From assembly GCA_029964075.1 (NCBI GenBank), contig CM057141.1:7936001-8000000 (forward strand): a DNA stretch of 64,000 nucleotides. The letters run 5' to 3'. Below are positions 1-12,769 of the stretch, one piece after another. Source of the DNA: Patiria pectinifera (lineage: Eukaryota > Echinodermata > Asteroidea > Valvatida > Asterinidae). The notes under the pieces were generated by a model. That model was not told where the DNA came from. It searched no databases and saw only the letters and a list, made by a program, of their open reading frames with translations. Positions within the stretch are counted from its first letter, which is position 1; each line of letters opens with the position of its first letter. The position numbers were made by a program, and so were the translations under genes.

Positions 1-71
1 TCCGGCACCCCCCTCCCCTTCCCCAACTGTAACATCAGCACCTCCCCCTTCCCCCACTGGCCCCCTACATG
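1..71 (+). CDS. Possible upstream exon (Pro/Ser/Thr-rich) of the first gene
   Basis: The stretch ends in a near-consensus donor (ATG|GTGAGA at 72). Two frames are open and read as proline-, serine- and threonine-rich sequence; the third has TAA at 30-32. None of the open frames continues directly into the exon at 1082 as phase 0, so either the exon starts at about 39 or a further exon intervenes. It could also be chance. Confidence 0.3.
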
Positions 72-1081
72 GTGAGAACCCTGGCTACGCTGCTGATCTC
101 AAGTAAACTGTACATGTATGTGAAGTGGGTAAATGGCATCCAATATCGAGAAATGGATCTCTAAAAGCATTTTCTGTCCTCTTCTGTGTACTTGGAGTAG
201 AGACAAATGTTTCATATTTCAAGATATTTGGTCAAAATAATATTTTTGTTTGTAATGTCCTGTTTTGACATACCCGGTCGCGGTCCTAGCTCTATGGACA
301 TACTCAGCTCAAAAGTGAAGTATCGGGTAGTGAACTAGAATGTAATGTAATCCAGCAAATGTAGTCACCCTGATGTATTGTGAAAGTTTAACATTTGCTT
401 TTTGGGACATCAAGTTAGCTTCACACTGACATTTCCATGAAGTGTGAACCTGTGTAGAAAGTTTTGTCACAAACCGATGCCAAATATGCTAAAAAAAAAA
501 GTGGAATACATTTGTCAGAGTAAAACTGATGTATCAAAGAAAAAATGGTGAATTTCTTCTTCTTTTTTAATCCAGTGTAAAATATCATTTGTATTTAGAC
601 ATTCAACTTGGTATAGATATCAGAATCTTTAATACATGATTATTGCATGTCAAGTCAAGTCCTGCTTTAAGACTCTTTTCTTTTCTTTTTTCCTTTTTTA
701 AAACAGATAGACTCGAAGCCTGTTGGCTGTATTAACTACATGTATTATCCGAACTCCAATGCAACACCGTGTAATAATAGATTGATATACCACACCCAGC
801 AAGAATTCCTGCCGACCGTAAATTGTTGATCTCAACACCAGACTCATCATCTCATATAGAACCCTGGAGCCCTTCTAAAAAAACAAATGCACACGAACAT
901 GTCAATGTCATACCAGGCTGGTTAGTTCAAGGTGATACAACCACAGGATGAAAATGCAGCCCTCGGGAGAATCAAGTGAACTTGACTGCACTTTTCTATC
1001 AACAGATATTCCCCCGCTAATAACCTTTAAGTGACAGCTGGATGTATTTTTTTTCTCTTCTCCTGTTGTCCCCATCTGTAG

Positions 1082-1210
1082 ATGATTACTGCGTTAGAGG
1101 AACATCTCTCTTTGCGTCTTGGAGGACCACAGCCCAAGATGAAGAACATCGTGCCGGAAAAGATTGTTGACAGAAACTGGGAGCTGCCTTCAAAAGACTG
1201 TCATCTGGTT
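1082..1210 (+). CDS. Penultimate coding exon of an unrecognised gene
   Basis: This 129-nt exon is open in phase 0 (43 codons, beginning MITALEEHLSLRLGG and ending SKDCHLV). It is preceded by a pyrimidine tract and the acceptor ctgtAG, and followed by the donor GTGAGT. It joins in phase to the exon at 2454 to give a 63-residue hydrophilic C-terminus. I do not recognise the family. The upstream partner is unclear: 1-71 ends in a good donor (ATG|GTGAGA), but the frame that would join in phase has TAA at 30-32. Either that exon starts after an AG at 37-38 or another exon lies between. A possible exon at about 706-765 reads open but I cannot phase it confidently. Confidence 0.65.
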
Positions 1211-2453
1211 GTGAGTCAAGTTGTCCGAACCGAAAGTCGGTTGGTATTCACAGCATAGAAAGTGGCTACAATATGTCAAGTCCAATTATTGTACGCTGGT
1301 TAATCCGATGTTTGTATCCGGCTTATTCTTGTAGCAACACAAAAGTGAATTCTTGGGGATTAGTGGGTTATTTTTAGACCTTGGCTTTTCCTTTACATCG
1401 TTTTTTTTTTTTTTTTTTGGTGGTCAAACTGGAGTAAGGTAAGACGATAACAACAAAATTATGTTCAGGAGGTCTTTCAGTGATGTATACATGTTAATTC
1501 CCGACAGCGTTGTGCTAGGGATTCTAACAAACAATTTCTACATCAATTATGCGAATTCGAACCTGTAGCAGGTTGAGGTCACATGACTAACATAACCAAT
1601 CAAATTAAGAGCTGTTGAGTCAGCCATTTCCACCCAATCACACTCCTCCGAGACCTCGTAATAAACTGTTTTGGCTTTCAGAAATCATGGACTTCAGGGT
1701 AACGTGATCAAGGAGCCTTCGGCAGAACTCATGAAATGCAAATTTTTAAAATTGGCTTAAAATTTTGATTTTTTTTTTTTTTTTTTTTTAAGAAAAAGCA
1801 TTAAAAATTGTTACTTTAGAATTTGAAAGCTGTTTTCTTCCTTCAGAGTTTGAAATCTGTTTAGGAAAATCAGTGTAGCAGATTTTATATTGCAACAGGA
1901 CGTCTGAAGTTACAAATTTCAAAGACAACTGAGGTCAGAGTGAATGCTGAACTCTATATGGAGGTTTACATGTACAGCACATGAATGTAGTTTCTTATGT
2001 ACACTCACTGTGATGTGAGAAAAAAATGTAACTATAATTATTAAAAAGAAATATTTTAATCTTATCCTACCCACCTATGCGGCAGATTTCACACAGTGTA
2101 TGCCCACTGATGAATGGGCCAAGAATAATTTGGATTGAGAGTGTCCCTTTAAGCCTTATAACCCTATCACATGGATTGTATACAACACATTGTAAGCAGA
2201 TCACTTTAATAACTGTTTCCCTGGGGAGATTATCACAGTCATCTTCATGACCTTTGATTAACCTTGTACCAAGGTTACTGTCTGCACACAATCTTAAAGG
2301 AGCTATCACAAATGTTATGTATTTTTAAATTCCAATGTACCAGCAAGCTTTATCGGTTTTTGTCATTGTTCAGACCATTGTATTTATTGTCTGCCTTCTG
2401 AAATGGGAATATTGTTTTCCTTTTCTGGGGCCTGACTTTTTTTTTCTTTTCAG

Positions 2454-2516
2454 AAAATTGACCTAGATCCCAAGGCCTTTGCAATTTGGGGAAGAAACGA
2501 AGACGCAAAGTATTAG
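2454..2516 (+). CDS. Terminal coding exon of the same unrecognised gene
   Basis: A long T-rich tract ending in the acceptor ttttcAG leads into 20 codons (KIDLDPKAFAIWGRNEDAKY) and a TAG stop at 2514-2516. The phase matches the donor at 1210. The composition is hydrophilic and protein-like, with no membrane segment. The function is unknown. The 3' UTR must follow. AATAAA hexamers occur downstream at 3848, 4017 and 4415, and any of them could end the transcript. Confidence 0.65.
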   Translation, partial: KIDLDPKAFAIWGRNEDAKY

Positions 2517-4935
2517 ACTTGGCCGTGCTGGAGGGAACTCATGTCAATCACAAAATGTCAATTTGCTGAACTCACGTTAAAGTTGCAGTGAGGTACTTTT
2601 TCTAGATAAAGTTTGCTTGAATTGCTTCAACTAAACTTTTGGCCGATGGCTTGGCTGTTTTTTCCCCTTTCAATTTGGGAAGTAATCCTGGAAAATGTTT
2701 TGGGAACATCAAAACATTTCTCAGTGAGCATTGGGACCAAAATAGTCAAGTAAATGTCTGATTTGATTTGCAGTTGTATATTTGGCCATTTGAAGTGAAA
2801 AAATTTGCAAACTGCAAAATATGATGAGGGGAACGTGATTTTATAATGGTTGTTTTTTTTTACTTGAGCTGCATGACCCACCTGCATTGATTTTGCTTTT
2901 TTTTCTCCACGGATACAGAAAAAAACACTTCAGCTTTCAGCGAAAAAAATTTGAGAGCCCTTGAATCGCTCAATGTTCCTAAATTACCTGAACAATTCAC
3001 CTCTTCAAAGGGACTGCCTGCGAACAGTGTGAAGAGTCTACTTGTCAAAAATATGACAAAAATGCTAAGCTACCGGTAATTAGTGGTTATTTTTTGAGAA
3101 TTCCATGGAAACACAGTCCCAAAGGAACCCTGGGAAAGTCGCTTCTGGAACAGTCGCACGGACTCGTCTTGTGTGATGGAATTTGATTGTGTCCCATCCC
3201 CCCCCCCCCTTCATGAAGTGTGTCGTGGTATGAAAGATCCCTCATGTTGCGCATGACTTCAGATAGTAAATATTGAAGGTGATATTGCAATTCTTAATTC
3301 TTTTCTCTCAAAGTAATAGTTATCAAAATGAATTATAGTGGAGTGAAAAAATTGTAACCAATTTTCGTAGGATAATCAGAGTACTGCTAACCCGATCCTT
3401 TCACGTACAATTCAAAGTTAATGGTCTGTGATCTGGCATTGATGGCGTTTTTCTGATCAAATGGAGCTTTCAAGGTCGACAATAATCCATCCAAATTGCA
3501 AAAAAGATCAAGGTGCCTGCGTGAATTTGTCTGAATTGGAATTACAATGTACTTTATAACTTCAGAGCTTCCAGCAGTGTGCAATTGATACCAGCAGTTA
3601 CCGTATTTCATCAACATTGTGTGCCTGCACACTCAATATAAAGGTATTTTACAGAAAAAAAATTCTCATACCGGTAGTACCAATCAAGCTTTAAAAAAAG
3701 CATTTTTGTTTTTAAATCACTGTTCCTCTGGCATTTTTGTGTTAAATGAACAAATTTGCATATATCCAAACCAAAAAAATTATGAAGGAGCTAACTGTCA
3801 TATTATAGAAATTTCTAATAAATTTCAAAATTGAAGTTCAACAGTTAAATAAAGTGTCATTAAGTGAAAGATGCTAGGATTGTATGCTTAAATTTGGATC
3901 CCATTATTTTCACTGAATGAATGTATTGCTCATGAAGAAAAATTTGGGGTGTAAGCTTTGATACCAAATTGGGAAGTTTCCCCGCGTTTGCGATGTGTAA
4001 CATTCTTGTAAAAGTAAATAAACGGATGACTGTAGCAGTTAGTCATATATCACTTTTTTGTAAACACCTTTCCGCACATGGTGTTGTCATGCATAATGAG
4101 AAGAGGCTCCGTGCAACACGATCAGCTTTCATGGAATTTAATTTTCACTGATTGTTTGGGGGGGTTGGGGTTGTTTTGGAGACATTTTACTTGTAGGAAT
4201 ATTTATAGATTTTGGTTTTGTACAAAGTATTTATTACATGTTTTTGTGATTGGAAATAGGGTTTTAATAACGTTCTTAGAACTGTCCTTAGTATCTCGCA
4301 TGTATGATTTGTACATGTGTCATTCTGCAGACACAATTGTCCAATTATGTTGTTGTTTACAACTTGATAAACCATCAAAGATTGTTCTCAGAAAACGAGG
4401 AATTAAAATCTGAAAATAAAAGCTCCCCACTAAAGCTTTCTTTCCCAATTGGGTTACATATTGGCAACTTGGTCTTGTTCCAAGGAGGCAAGACAATGTT
4501 GCTGTAATGATTCTATGTTATAGGCACCAGCCTCGACCTGTCTCATGAAACTCCACTCTTGTTGATGAGAAAATGAGGCACGTTTAAAATTGAAAGGTTT
4601 CGTTGGTTTTGTTTCCAATACGGCCAAAATCATAACCATGTCCTATTTGTACATTATGTACATGTAGTTTGTTGGAAACATGTCTATTGTTCATGTAATA
4701 TATTGTAATTGGACTAAAGAGTACGCACTGAAAGTAAAGGGCCTACTGTATTTATGTACCATGTAATTTGAAGAGGAAAAAGTTGTTACTCTAAAATAGA
4801 ATTGAATTTGTTGATTGTTCACATTTTGTATAGCAGCATCTCTGTGCCTCACTAAATAGTAATTCACTTTAATGATTATAACTACATGTATAATAATTAT
4901 GTAAAGACCACAACCATTGTACATGTGTATGCATA
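2517..4935 (+). other. 3' UTR and intergenic DNA after the first gene
   Basis: AT-rich DNA without a convincing reading frame on either strand. It presumably contains the 3' UTR of the gene ending at 2516. AATAAA hexamers at 3848-3853, 4017-4022 and 4415-4420 are candidate cleavage signals. I see no other feature here. Confidence 0.4.
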
Positions 4936-4937
4936 TA

Positions 4938-5124
4938 CAGTCGAGTCTCGTTAATACAAACTCGTTCGGACCTAGCCAAATTGTTTGTTATATCAGAATT
5001 TTGTATTGAGAGGAACATCAGTCCCATTCATTGTGCACATAAATGCACAGTCGGGACTAAGGCTTTATGTTTGTTATAACCAGAATTTTGTATTAACAGA
5101 GTTTGTACTAACGAGATTCAACTG
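4938..5124. mobile_element. Pogo/Tc1-mariner-type MITE with TA target duplication
   Basis: A 187-bp element with imperfect terminal inverted repeats of about 26 bp. The left end starts CAGTCGAGTCTCGTTAATAC; the reverse of the right end starts CAGTTGAATCTCGTTAGTAC. TA flanks each side (4936-4937 and 5125-5126). A CAGT start with a TA duplication is usual for pogo-like Tc1/mariner relatives. There is no transposase. The internal sequence repeats the terminal theme (ttgtttgttatatcagaattttgta occurs twice in variant form). Confidence 0.75.
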
Positions 5125-5126
5125 TA

Positions 5127-8100
5127 CTGTAAAAAGCTGCGCTGCAACCTTGCGATGTATTGTCCATTGTAGGTTGCTTTACGACACCACTTACTCATCA
5201 GAGAGTGCAACTGGGAGTGAACGTGTCTTTAGCCACATTCGTAACACATGAGGCTCAGTTCTAGATCCAAACTTGGAGGAAGAATTTTAAAAATTTAAAA
5301 GAGTGATTTTTTGGAAGCCTGCTGATTTCCTGAAAATTTGTGGTTGGAAATTCTGACCAGAATAAGAAAAGGTTTGCACTATTTGACTGGAAAATGTTTC
5401 TGAAGATGTTGAAAAAGATTGTAATCAACTAACACAAAGTTATTTAAAAAAGAAGAAGCTTGGAAAAAAAGGTGAAAATAGACATCAATCGTGATATTTC
5501 CACCTGTGGCTAATTTGAACCCTTTCCATGCAAGGAACGCTGTGAAATTCACCTCAGGCCGGAGACTGACAGTGATTTGTTTTTCTTTTCCTGTCAAGGC
5601 TAGAAAGGGTGCCGAAACTGCGTCATTCAAGGAGTTTGACATTTCCAGTAAAGTACGGAGCATTCAGGCAAGTGACACAGCACACACGTTCACACCACAA
5701 ATCCTGTATTTTTACAGTATCCTATACATGCCTAGTTGATCAAAATGATAATGTGTGAAATGTATTGATCCGCCAGCGAAAGTGCTACATGTATAAAAAT
5801 GTTGGTATTATCCTCGTATTACTATTGTATTAACAAAAAAAACATCAATGTGTTGTAATTTATGTGATTAACATTAACTATTCACCACCTGGGGCTTTCA
5901 GAATATTGCCAAATGTATTTTTCCCCCTTTCTTAGGTGTCCTTTTGTAAGTATATATTCTCCAATCTCCAGAGAGGGTTGAGAAGGAAAATTGGAATCTT
6001 TTATTAGCACTTGCGTATTCACAAAAAAACTTATACATGTGGACTGTTGGCTGGGTACTTGATTAGGTTTTACTAAACATGGGAATAGCTTTTAAGATTG
6101 TGTTGATGATGAAAAGTGACTGAAAATATGGGAAATTTACCACAGAATTCGTTTTGAAGGGACTGTTCAGTCTTATTCTTACACAACCTGTATAATGTGG
6201 CCACCTGCCTGTAGACTACAAGGGATTGCATGATTAATTGCACACCACCCTGTCACTTAAAAACCTCTCTATTGTGGCCACTTGTTCTCTCTGACCATTC
6301 TTTGACGTCCCTTCAGCAAGGGGCACTGAACTTGCCTCACACCGCTCTTCTATACTCTTTGTTACATTCTCCCTGCCTCGGGCTCTTCCCCTTATTCTCC
6401 CCCTACCTCCATTGCTATTAGTAGCTAGCTGCATCGAGTGAATTAATATTCGCAAAGAGTGCTCCCTCACTGCGCTCGACGCACACTGGCAACGAAAAGA
6501 GACGCAACCGACACTTCTCGCGCCTGATTTGCCTGCAAGGGCTGTCCGGTTTTGTCTCAAGTGTAGCAGGGGAATCTTATTAGCCTTCCATCAGAATTCT
6601 ACCAAAAACAACTCGGCTTGAAAGAGCTGCCACAGACCCAACAGACTTGGCAGTAAGTTTGGACTCAAAATAGAACGCTTGGCATAAACAAGGGAGTGCA
6701 CGGTAGAACACTTTCCCCCTCCCCCACCCTCTTTCCCATCTCCTTTGTTAATTGAGCTGCATTAATGCACCTGAGTTTCTCTTCTAGCTCCGGGCCTGTC
6801 ATCTTGTGATGGAATGTCTTGTGATCTGCTTGCCTCCAAGGTTCATCCCGAACCCTACTCAAGAAGCTGTTGGCATTTGATGCCATTTCCAAAAAAAAAA
6901 AAAAAATCATAGTCAACAAGCATCACCTGCAAAGTGTCTGGTTTCCATGATTCCCCTTATCCAGTGGCAGGTCCTGGGTAAGGGGAGATGGTAAATGAAT
7001 ACTCTCCTGAGCTTCTTCTCTTCTCCGTCCTCGTCTTGAGGTTCCTCCATGAATGCCAGGGTGCAATCTCCCATGTTGCACTACTGGCTGTCACATCTCA
7101 AGTATACACTCCCAACATATCACGTGCCCGTGTCATAAACACAAGTGTTTCGGTCTGTGCACTACGTCTTAAGTTAACCAAAGCTGTTTTTTGCTCATGT
7201 AGTATATATGGACTTGTAGATATCTATACCTGTAACCAAAGTGTCGGTGTCTCTGTCATACGAGTTATTTATTGATTATTGAATATTTTGTTGAGTGGTG
7301 CAAGGTTGTAAATTACCATGGAGAGATGGGGTCGTGTATACGGTTGTTAGTTTGCCAAATTCATTAGTGTAATATTAAAATGCATTCGTCAATATTGGGT
7401 ACGTTGCGGATTGTTAAAAGATTTTGTTTTTCCCTGAATGTGCACGGATATTGTGTAAATTGTGAATATGTGTAAAGTATAAGTACATATCAATATTTTT
7501 AAGCCTGTAAGTATGAGGCATTATTTATGAGTATATCATCTCACAGTGTAGCCATCTTGGTCTGAATCCCAGAAGCCTTGGATTGTGTCACTGCGGGTTT
7601 ACCAGCACATCATTGGTGCCAGACTATTGATCTTGAGCCTCGCTATGAGCGTCTTAGACTTGTGCATAATAAACAAACCCAAATGGCTATATTGTGACTG
7701 TACTACAGTATCCTGTCACTTTATTTCACCACGCCTGCTTTAAAGTCGTTCGTTTGTGGCAGTTTCATTAATATTTTATTAATATCAATTAAAACATACC
7801 TAATATTCACTTTAATATGATGTTAAAATATTATCAATGTTGGTCAACAGCCATATTAAACATTATATCTGTTTGCTATTAGAGTCTTTTGTGTGCTACG
7901 TTTAACGTTTACCTTTGACAAATCCAAAATGTACTATTATGTTACTATTTTATTACATCACACTGATCTGATAATCTGGATTAAGGGGATTAATTTGTGT
8001 CATAATAAGTCAACAGGGTTAGCACCAACAGTCATTTGCAATGGGAAACTACATGTATGAAAAACACAGTATCTGACTGTTTTTGTTTCAAGAGTTTGTG

Positions 8101-11100
8101 CTTTGTTATCACGCACAATTTAGCAATCGATATACATTTTGTATTGTGCTCCAGAAATTGATCGCCTTTGTTCGTGTAATTAAGTTGTTTACTGTGAGTT
8201 GAAATCAGGTGAACTTGAGAGTTAATAACGGTGATGGTCAGTTCATGCCTCACACGCTCAGTAGACTGCAGAATATATTTCAGCTTTTCTGCAGCTGTTG
8301 AAGATAGGCCTACAGTGAAAAGGGTGCTTCATGATCGCCCTTATCGGGTTGTACATGTACAGCGAGACTCAACAAATGTAGCAGTCAAACAACTGGGGTT
8401 TTTTCTGAGAAATTTAAATCAGAAACTAAAGCTAACAGGAACGGGGAATACCCAATTAATTCTGATCAGCCTGATGTTGAATCATAGCGAATTTCACGAA
8501 TAAATAATTTTGTCCATGTTTAAATTTGGGTTTCTTTCAATGAACCATGTTTTATTTCATTTATTAAACCTACATCTTAAAGGACTAAGCATCATCAAGA
8601 ATTTTGCTACATTCTGTGTTTTTAATTATATTAATTATATCAATGGTATACTGTTTTTACCGCTTTGATTCTGTACATTTTCCTCACTCGGGATGTTTCT
8701 TTTAAAATGTATGATATTAATATCATCGTTAGTGTGCATGCTTAAAGTCATATCTTTAGTAAATTATTTCATTTGTAATTTATATTCAAAACCAGTTCAT
8801 TCCATATTTTGTACTCTCGAATCAGCCCATTTGCCCTGTGTTCTCATAACTGCAGTGTCATGTCTCAGCGGCTTGTTTGTAAAACCGATCAGTTCAAATG
8901 ACCAATAAATTTTACCACTGTAGCAACAAAAAAAACGTGTGTGATGCGTGGTCTGATTAATTGATGTGCCTTTTGTACCGTGGTTACCATGGCGCCGGGG
9001 ATGAGATGGCCGTTTTTATTATTACGGCGTAACTTGGATCTGGGTTGCTTTATTATCTTGTTGCTGTAGCAACTGCAGTTTGCGGTTTCATGAGGATGCT
9101 TTCCCGGCTGCGGAGCCAAACGGTTGCCTGCCGGTTTTGTTCCCTTGCATGGTCATTTGTCTATAACGAGCGGAATATATATACATGTACATGTATTACT
9201 ATGGGCGAATGATACACATGAATGCAAATGTGATTAACCTCGCTATAGTATATTGTGATACATCACCAATCTTTATCGTAAAGCATCTACATAAATTTGC
9301 CTTCCGACTTGAATTGTTATCTGTTGTTCAGTCTTCTGTCTATTCCTGCCTATGCGATATATGTGCTTTCCACTGTGTCTCTTTCCTCGTATTTTTCTCC
9401 CCATATCATTTTGTCATGCCAATATTAAAACATTGAAATATGTTTTGAATGTCGTCCTAATTAAACAATGCATTTATGTGTTTTCCTTCTAAACCCCAAA
9501 TCGCTCTTTCAGTACATGTATGTTCAATAAGACAAACTTCCCGCGTGTTCGAACAAAACATGCGTTTCACTTTTGTTGTTTTGCGACAAATACATTGACA
9601 GTTTTCAGAGAAGCTGAAATTCCTTCGCAATTCCACTACCAAGACGTATCTATTGTTTGTGTGCAAAGAAATAAACAAGTAGAATCTATACTGTGCAAAA
9701 ATAATAATGTCGATTTCGTTTCGACAGTGCACGACATAAATATTCCTCATGCACAGTCCATTAGTGACCCCAAGTTCATCAAATTCCAACCCACCTTCTA
9801 GTCCTAACCACTTATAATCTTCCCCTTTCCCATATATTTCATCTCTGCATGATTCCACCTGTTTCTTCATCCATCTCCCCTTCCATAATTCTTTATCCAA
9901 TCCCTTTAATCCCCCACCTGAGGTCTTGACCACAAAGCCCGTTTTCTCAACTGTCATGTGCCCTAACTTTCCTCCGTCGTTCCTTGTTTCTTTATCCTCG
10001 CCTTTCTTGCGAGTCCTTCCATTTTCTAATTTATATTCATTTCCATCTTTGCTCCTGCCTGTCCCGATCCTTTCCTCCTTCAATCGCTCCCAATTCCTTC
10101 TTCCTCGCCCAGTCTTATATCCGTTATTCTGTCCTACTTTCTTTCATTAGCCTCCCTTCGCACACAGACCACCGGCGAGGAGTCGCTGTACTTGAGAGGA
10201 TCGGAGTGGAGTGGGTGTGAATGTGGGAAGGATAAAAAAGGCCTGACAGATTCGATGCGGAATTAAAATGTTACGTGGCCGCATCCCAAACTTGCCATTT
10301 CCAAGTCAAATGTTGACATTTTCAGCAACCTCTTTTGTCGCCCGCACTTTTTAGACTTGTGAAGGGAATCTATATGCAAATAATCATGAGATTCGGCTTG
10401 CTTTATTTAGTGACCAGACTAGTGTAATCATGGCGCCAGTAGACTTTGGGTCAATAACAAATCGACGGCGTGTGGACGGAAAGGAGGGACTTCACGAATG
10501 AAATCTCACGAGACTTGCTTCGTCGAATGGACTCCGGCGTGTACTCCATCCAGGAGACGGCTTGTTGACCGCGTGAATATGCGAGACTTGACGACACGTG
10601 AGACATCGACCGTTCCTTGCTCCATGGTGTAATGTATGTAATAATTTCTCAGAACCCCCCACTTCTTAACTCTGAACCCCTGAGAGTGAGAGAAAAGAAA
10701 ACGCGATAAGACAGTATGGCATTTCATAGTGCAAGTATGGCACATTAAAACAAGTGTGAGTGCACAATAAGCTCTGGCAAAAAATGCGACGCCGATGGCA
10801 CATATGGAACACCATACTTTTCGTCAATTTTCATTCCCTCTTTCAGGATACCGTCCAAACTCTACAGAAAATACCACGTGACTACAATACTACACATATA
10901 ATTGCCTCCGTTTACACAATTTTCATAAAAACTTTACGAATTGTTACAAACAATTTGTAGAGTGCATTTACGGACGACGGCATGGCATTTGCCCAATTTA
11001 TTTTGTTCAATTTTTCGGCGACCAAACGACCGACCGACACCAAAGTGACTTGTAGAAGCTCCTGCCCAAGCTTACAAACTACATGAATATACCAACTCGG

Positions 11101-11639
11101 AAGTGAATGGAGTTTTGTGTAGCCTATTTGCGCAGAGCTGGTCAAAAGAACCCGGGCTTCATAACTTTCTGGTCAAGTAACCTGTTTCGCAAACTTTTCT
11201 GTGCTCAGTTTCTGTCGTAATTCGCTGGAATTTGCCTATTGCATTGTTGATCTCATGCAGTGCACTATATCTGACATATAACCATGAGCTACTGTATCAG
11301 ACAATAATTATTACAGAAAGTTACCAACGTGCCCTATGGCGCACTAGCCAGCCAGATATTGTTTTCGTCATGCATTGCGCGCAGGATTTTGATAGGTATA
11401 ACATTTATATCCAGTCGGTCAGTTAGTGGCGGGCAAGCTGTGATAATAGAATCCTCCCCAGGGAAAACAAACAGCCCTCTGCCATTTTCATTTCATCGCC
11501 AATCACCTTGCTGCATCATTGCAGACGCATCGTCGCCTTCAACGTTAAGCCACTAAAACAAAACAGTATGTTTCCCAAATGTGCCGTGTGCGCGTGTGCG
11601 AAACGTCTCTCTTCGAAGTAAAGATTGTCAATTATCAAA
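5127..11639. other. Gene-poor stretch, no supported gene
   Basis: About 6.5 kb with no splice-flanked conserved reading frame that I can recognise. It is mostly AT-rich. A C/T-rich strand (about 9,800-10,150) gives a long chance frame on the minus strand. AATAAA at 7668-7673 and other scattered hexamers are not linked to a gene. TACATGTA palindromes are frequent. Confidence 0.4.
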
Positions 11640-11778
11640 TAGACTCAACGGACATAATGACGTCACGCTTTGTTTACACGTGCGCTTTCTTATGACAGCC
11701 AGGGATGGGACGAGCCATCAAGCTCCCATAAGAAGGCGCACGTGTTAACAAAGCGTGGCGTCATTATGTTGCAGGCCT
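11640..11778. mobile_element. Palindromic MITE carrying CRE, E-box and forkhead-like motifs (copy 1)
   Basis: Two arms of about 52 bp (11640-11692 and 11728-11778) are near reverse complements around a short loop. Each arm includes ATAATGACGTCACGCTTTG or a one-base variant, then TGTTTAC or TGTTAAC, then ACGTGCGC. The same arm sequence occurs in the element at 48468-48630, so this is a family. No target duplication is clear and no protein is encoded. Confidence 0.7.
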
Positions 11779-12231
11779 TTTTAAGAGAAACAAATTCACA
11801 CATTTTAGACTAGCTTGGATCATTTTTATACTAGGAAACATATCCAAGACGGCGTCTCAAAGATGCTCGTGTAGATTAAACCAACATGTTTTTCTATCCC
11901 TGTGGCCGAAGCTTCGTGAAAATGTTGACGTTGATGATTCCTTTACGGACGGCTGAAGATATTCTCTGTGACAGATTGTCGGATAAGACTGATGCCGATA
12001 TGATACAAACCATCCCGGGCCTGTCACTTCCCAACAGCGAAGCAAGAGTTTATTCATATCTCTGCAGAGAGAAGGTTCTGGGAAAATAAATAATGAGTGT
12101 GTATGACGCTGTGGTTGGGCTTGAGGAACTGTTTGGCGCTTTCAAATAAACCGTGAAGTTCGCGAAGCGTGTCGTTTGATAGATCGCGTCGACGAGAGAA
12201 AAACGCTACAGTCAGAGGAACTGCACCTGGC

Positions 12232-12765
12232 ATACAAAGAGAATGAAGATGGTACTGTTAGAGTATTCCTGTTGTAAGCCCCGTTTCCAATTGCTCCTTG
12301 GTTTAGGATAATAGGAGAGATTGGATGGGCTGGTTTCGTCATCTCTTGGTGGAATTTTGCTGTTCCAATGGGGACCAGCACGGTGTCACCTTTGTCGGAT
12401 AAGACTGTTGCCGATATGCCGATATCTATCTCACTGACTGCCTGAATGTTAGCCGGGCAGTGCCATCGCATAGGGTTACCCCGTAACGATGAGTAGACAT
12501 TGAAACCTTGGGTGTCATACAAAGAGAATTAGAAGATGGTACTGTAAGAGTATTCCTGTTGTAAGCCCCGTTTCCAATTGCTCCTTGGTTTAGGAGAGAT
12601 TGAATGGGCTGGTTTCGTCATCTTTCGGGAGATTTCTGCTGTTCCAATAGGGGCCAGCACAGTGTCTCACTGACTGGCTGACTAAATGTCAGCCGGGCAG
12701 TGCCATCGCATAGGGTCACCCCGTAACGACAAATCCGGCCCATGAGTAGACATTGAAAGACTTAC
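12232..12765. repeat. Diverged tandem duplication of about 285 bp
   Basis: The sequence from the first CATACAAAGAGAAT (about 12232) recurs from about 12517. Both copies contain GTAAGCCCCGTTTCCAATTG, a GGGCTGGTTTCGTCATCT segment, and an AGCCGGGCAGTGCCATCGCA segment. The copies differ by substitutions and deletions, so the duplication is old. A TGTCGGATAAGACTG piece of copy 1 (about 12393) also occurs at about 11979, so the repeat family reaches further left. No gene is recognised. Confidence 0.75.
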
Positions 12766-12769
12766 ACAG

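Noticed and set aside
12142..12522. Minus-strand 126-codon frame
   Set aside because: It lies within the diverged tandem duplication and is not preserved in the second copy.
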